The position numbers and the translations under genes are program-made. The notes beneath the pieces were generated by a model. That model saw only the letters and a program-made list of their open reading frames with translations. It did no database searches and was not told the DNA's origin. A stretch of DNA of 64,000 bases from Alistipes sp. Zagget8 (GTDB lineage Bacteria > Bacteroidota > Bacteroidia > Bacteroidales > Rikenellaceae): contig MSHJ01000010.1 in NCBI GenBank assembly GCA_001941065.1, forward strand, positions 248,001 to 312,000, in the 5' to 3' direction. Shown here in pieces: positions 62,784 through 64,000 of this stretch (position 1 is the first letter of the stretch; each line of letters begins with the position of its first letter).

Positions 62784-63889
62784 CAGATTTTTTCAGTCAG
62801 TTTGCGCACCAGCCGGAACTGCGAGAAGAACTCCTTGGCGAAGACCCGGATAACCGTGTACGACGGGATGGCCAGCAGCATGCCCAGAATCCCCGCCAGC
62901 GACCCGGCTATCAGAATCACGATGAAAATCTCCAGCGGATGAGCCTTCACGCGTTCGGAATAGAGCGTCGGCTGGAGGATGAAATCGTCCATACCCTTCA
63001 GTATCAGCAGCGACCCGGCGATGATGAACGCCGTATGCCCCACACTCATGCCCTCAATCGGCGAGACGATGCCCACGAAAACCGAGACGATGCCGCCGAT
63101 CAGCGGCCCGGCGTAAGGAACCACATTCATCACACCCATGATAAGGCCGATAAATGCGGCGTCGGCGGCCTTCATCCCGAAAGCCATCATCACCAGCGAC
63201 ACGGCGATCATCAACAGCAGGCTCTCCGAAAGGATGCCCGTGAAATAGCGTGCCAGCAGGACCGTCACCGAGTCGAGCGCACGGGTGATGTTATCGTGGT
63301 AATGTTCCGGGAAGACCGAGGTAATCATCGCGTAGAACAGCCCCTCTTCCTTGAGGAAAAAGAACGTGATGAACGAGATGGAGAAAATGGCGATCACCGA
63401 CGACAGCACCACGTTGATAATCGACGAGAAAATCGTGTTGAGCGAATTGATGTCGATGATCTGTTTGAGCGCGACGGTCAGTTCGTCGGAGAGCGAGAAC
63501 GTGCTTTCGGGCAGGGAGAAAAGCGTTTGCAGGTCGTGCTGCATCCGGGCGATGGGTTCGCCGATGCTCCCCACGACCGCGGCGAAATCGACATGCGCGA
63601 ACTGGTTGATCTTGTTGAAGACCAGCGGCACGAACAGCGAACACAACGTGGCCACCACCACCCAGATCACCACCAGCGTAACCAGCGCGGCCAGCCAACG
63701 CGGCACCCGCCATCCCTTGACATGCAGCCCCGCGAGGCGTTTCACGAGCGGACGGCCCATGACGGCCAGCACGGCCGAGACGAGGATGTAGACGACGATC
63801 GACGAGAAATACCAGACCAGAAAGAGCACGACCGCAGCGATTGCCGCGCCCGCGATAAACCGTAAAAAAGTCTGGGGCGTCGCCTTCAT
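62783..63889 (-). CDS. AI-2E family (YdiK/PerM-type) membrane protein
   Basis: This 368-residue membrane protein has about eight hydrophobic segments. It fits the AI-2E transporter family (PF01594): the N-terminal segment pair (FIAGAAIAAVVLFLVWYF ... YILVSAVLAVMGRPLVKRL), the extracytoplasmic helical region in the middle, and the C-terminal pore-like NVVPYAGPLIGGIVS ... MDDFILQPTLYSERVKAHPLEIF. Substrates of the family are varied, and autoinducer export should not be assumed. I chose the ATG at 63889 because it lies just after the upstream stop codon; a longer start would overlap it. Confidence 0.88.
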   Translation of the reverse strand: MKATPQTFLRFIAGAAIAAVVLFLVWYFSSIVVYILVSAVLAVMGRPLVKRLAGLHVKGWRVPRWLAALVTLVVIWVVVATLCSLFVPLVFNKINQFAHVDFAAVVGSIGEPIARMQHDLQTLFSLPESTFSLSDELTVALKQIIDINSLNTIFSSIINVVLSSVIAIFSISFITFFFLKEEGLFYAMITSVFPEHYHDNITRALDSVTVLLARYFTGILSESLLLMIAVSLVMMAFGMKAADAAFIGLIMGVMNVVPYAGPLIGGIVSVFVGIVSPIEGMSVGHTAFIIAGSLLILKGMDDFILQPTLYSERVKAHPLEIFIVILIAGSLAGILGMLLAIPSYTVIRVFAKEFFSQFRLVRKLTEKI

Positions 63890-63893
63890 CGCG

Positions 63894-64000
63894 CTATGCG
63901 TTTTCGAGGTTCTTGCGCAGCCGGGCAATCGGGGTCTGCGAACCCACGGTGGGATCGCCGATCTCCACCAGCAGTTCGCTGTCCTTCGGCACGAGCACGT
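63894..64000 (-). CDS. C-terminal fragment of an unidentified protein at the window edge
   Basis: The minus strand is open from the window edge to a TAG at 63894-63896, giving about 34 residues (VLVPKDSELLVEIGDPT ... ARLRKNLENA). The tail ends in a basic, helical-looking stretch. It is four bases from the AI-2E family start codon, so it is the upstream member of that operon. Too little is visible to name it. Confidence 0.5.
   Translation of the reverse strand, partial: VLVPKDSELLVEIGDPTVGSQTPIARLRKNLENA

Noticed and set aside
62783..63889. Calling the membrane protein an autoinducer-2 exporter
   Set aside because: The family name is historical. Members act on different substrates and nothing here links it to AI-2, apart from the nearby ahcY, which belongs to a different SAM-recycling route.

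Overview
The window looks like a chromosomal segment of a high-GC gut Bacteroidales, most probably Alistipes (Rikenellaceae). The evidence is two SusC/SusD pairs, a hybrid two-component sensor, GSCFA, DUF2851, M49 and fimbrillin-type proteins, and recurring Bacteroidetes promoters (TTTG, about 20 nt, TAnnTTTG) in place of sigma70 boxes. The genus call is inference. I found no rRNA, tRNA, CRISPR array, insertion sequence or prophage.

Layout. Positions 1-14,300 hold housekeeping genes: a lipoprotein, a DUF454 protein, rpiB, ispE and a divergent GSCFA gene, an alkaline-phosphatase-fold protein that has lost most metal ligands, sufE, a DUF59 protein, a DUF2851 protein, an MBOAT/SGNH acylation pair with the MBOAT frame broken at a G10 tract, secA, a dCMP deaminase and an SDR. 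Positions 14,300-24,420 hold a LytS-type kinase, a zinc metalloprotease, SusC, SusD and a LytTR regulator (broken at a G8 tract). The two halves of a possible two-component system thus bracket a possible peptide-uptake locus. Positions 24,500-29,900 hold ssb-punA-lpxK (minus strand), then an M23 lipoprotein, ispD, a PH-domain protein and a rubredoxin. Positions 30,020-32,100 hold cysK-cysE, preceded by an apparent cysteine attenuator: a 36-codon leader peptide with six Cys codons, an antiterminator and a U-tract terminator. A dipeptidyl peptidase III gene follows. Positions 34,900-35,150 are a repeat island.

Positions 35,300-56,064 form a polysaccharide-utilisation-type locus: fimbrillin-like lipoprotein, BNR glycosidase-like protein, frameshifted hybrid two-component regulator, GH2, SusC, SusD, DUF5107-TPR protein, aldose epimerase, and BNR protein with a C-terminal CBM9-like region. 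The rest is panC-panD, a DUF456 protein, an M16 protease and, on the minus strand, an unidentified C-terminal fragment, an AI-2E family protein, a stand-alone riboflavin kinase and ahcY.

The strongest unusual signals are the cysteine attenuator before cysK; a 59-bp promoter-bearing palindromic repeat whose two copies differ only by compensatory base pairs (apart from the terminal base); two further ~97-bp dispersed elements; G-tract frame breaks in three genes; and the degenerate phosphatase-fold protein.
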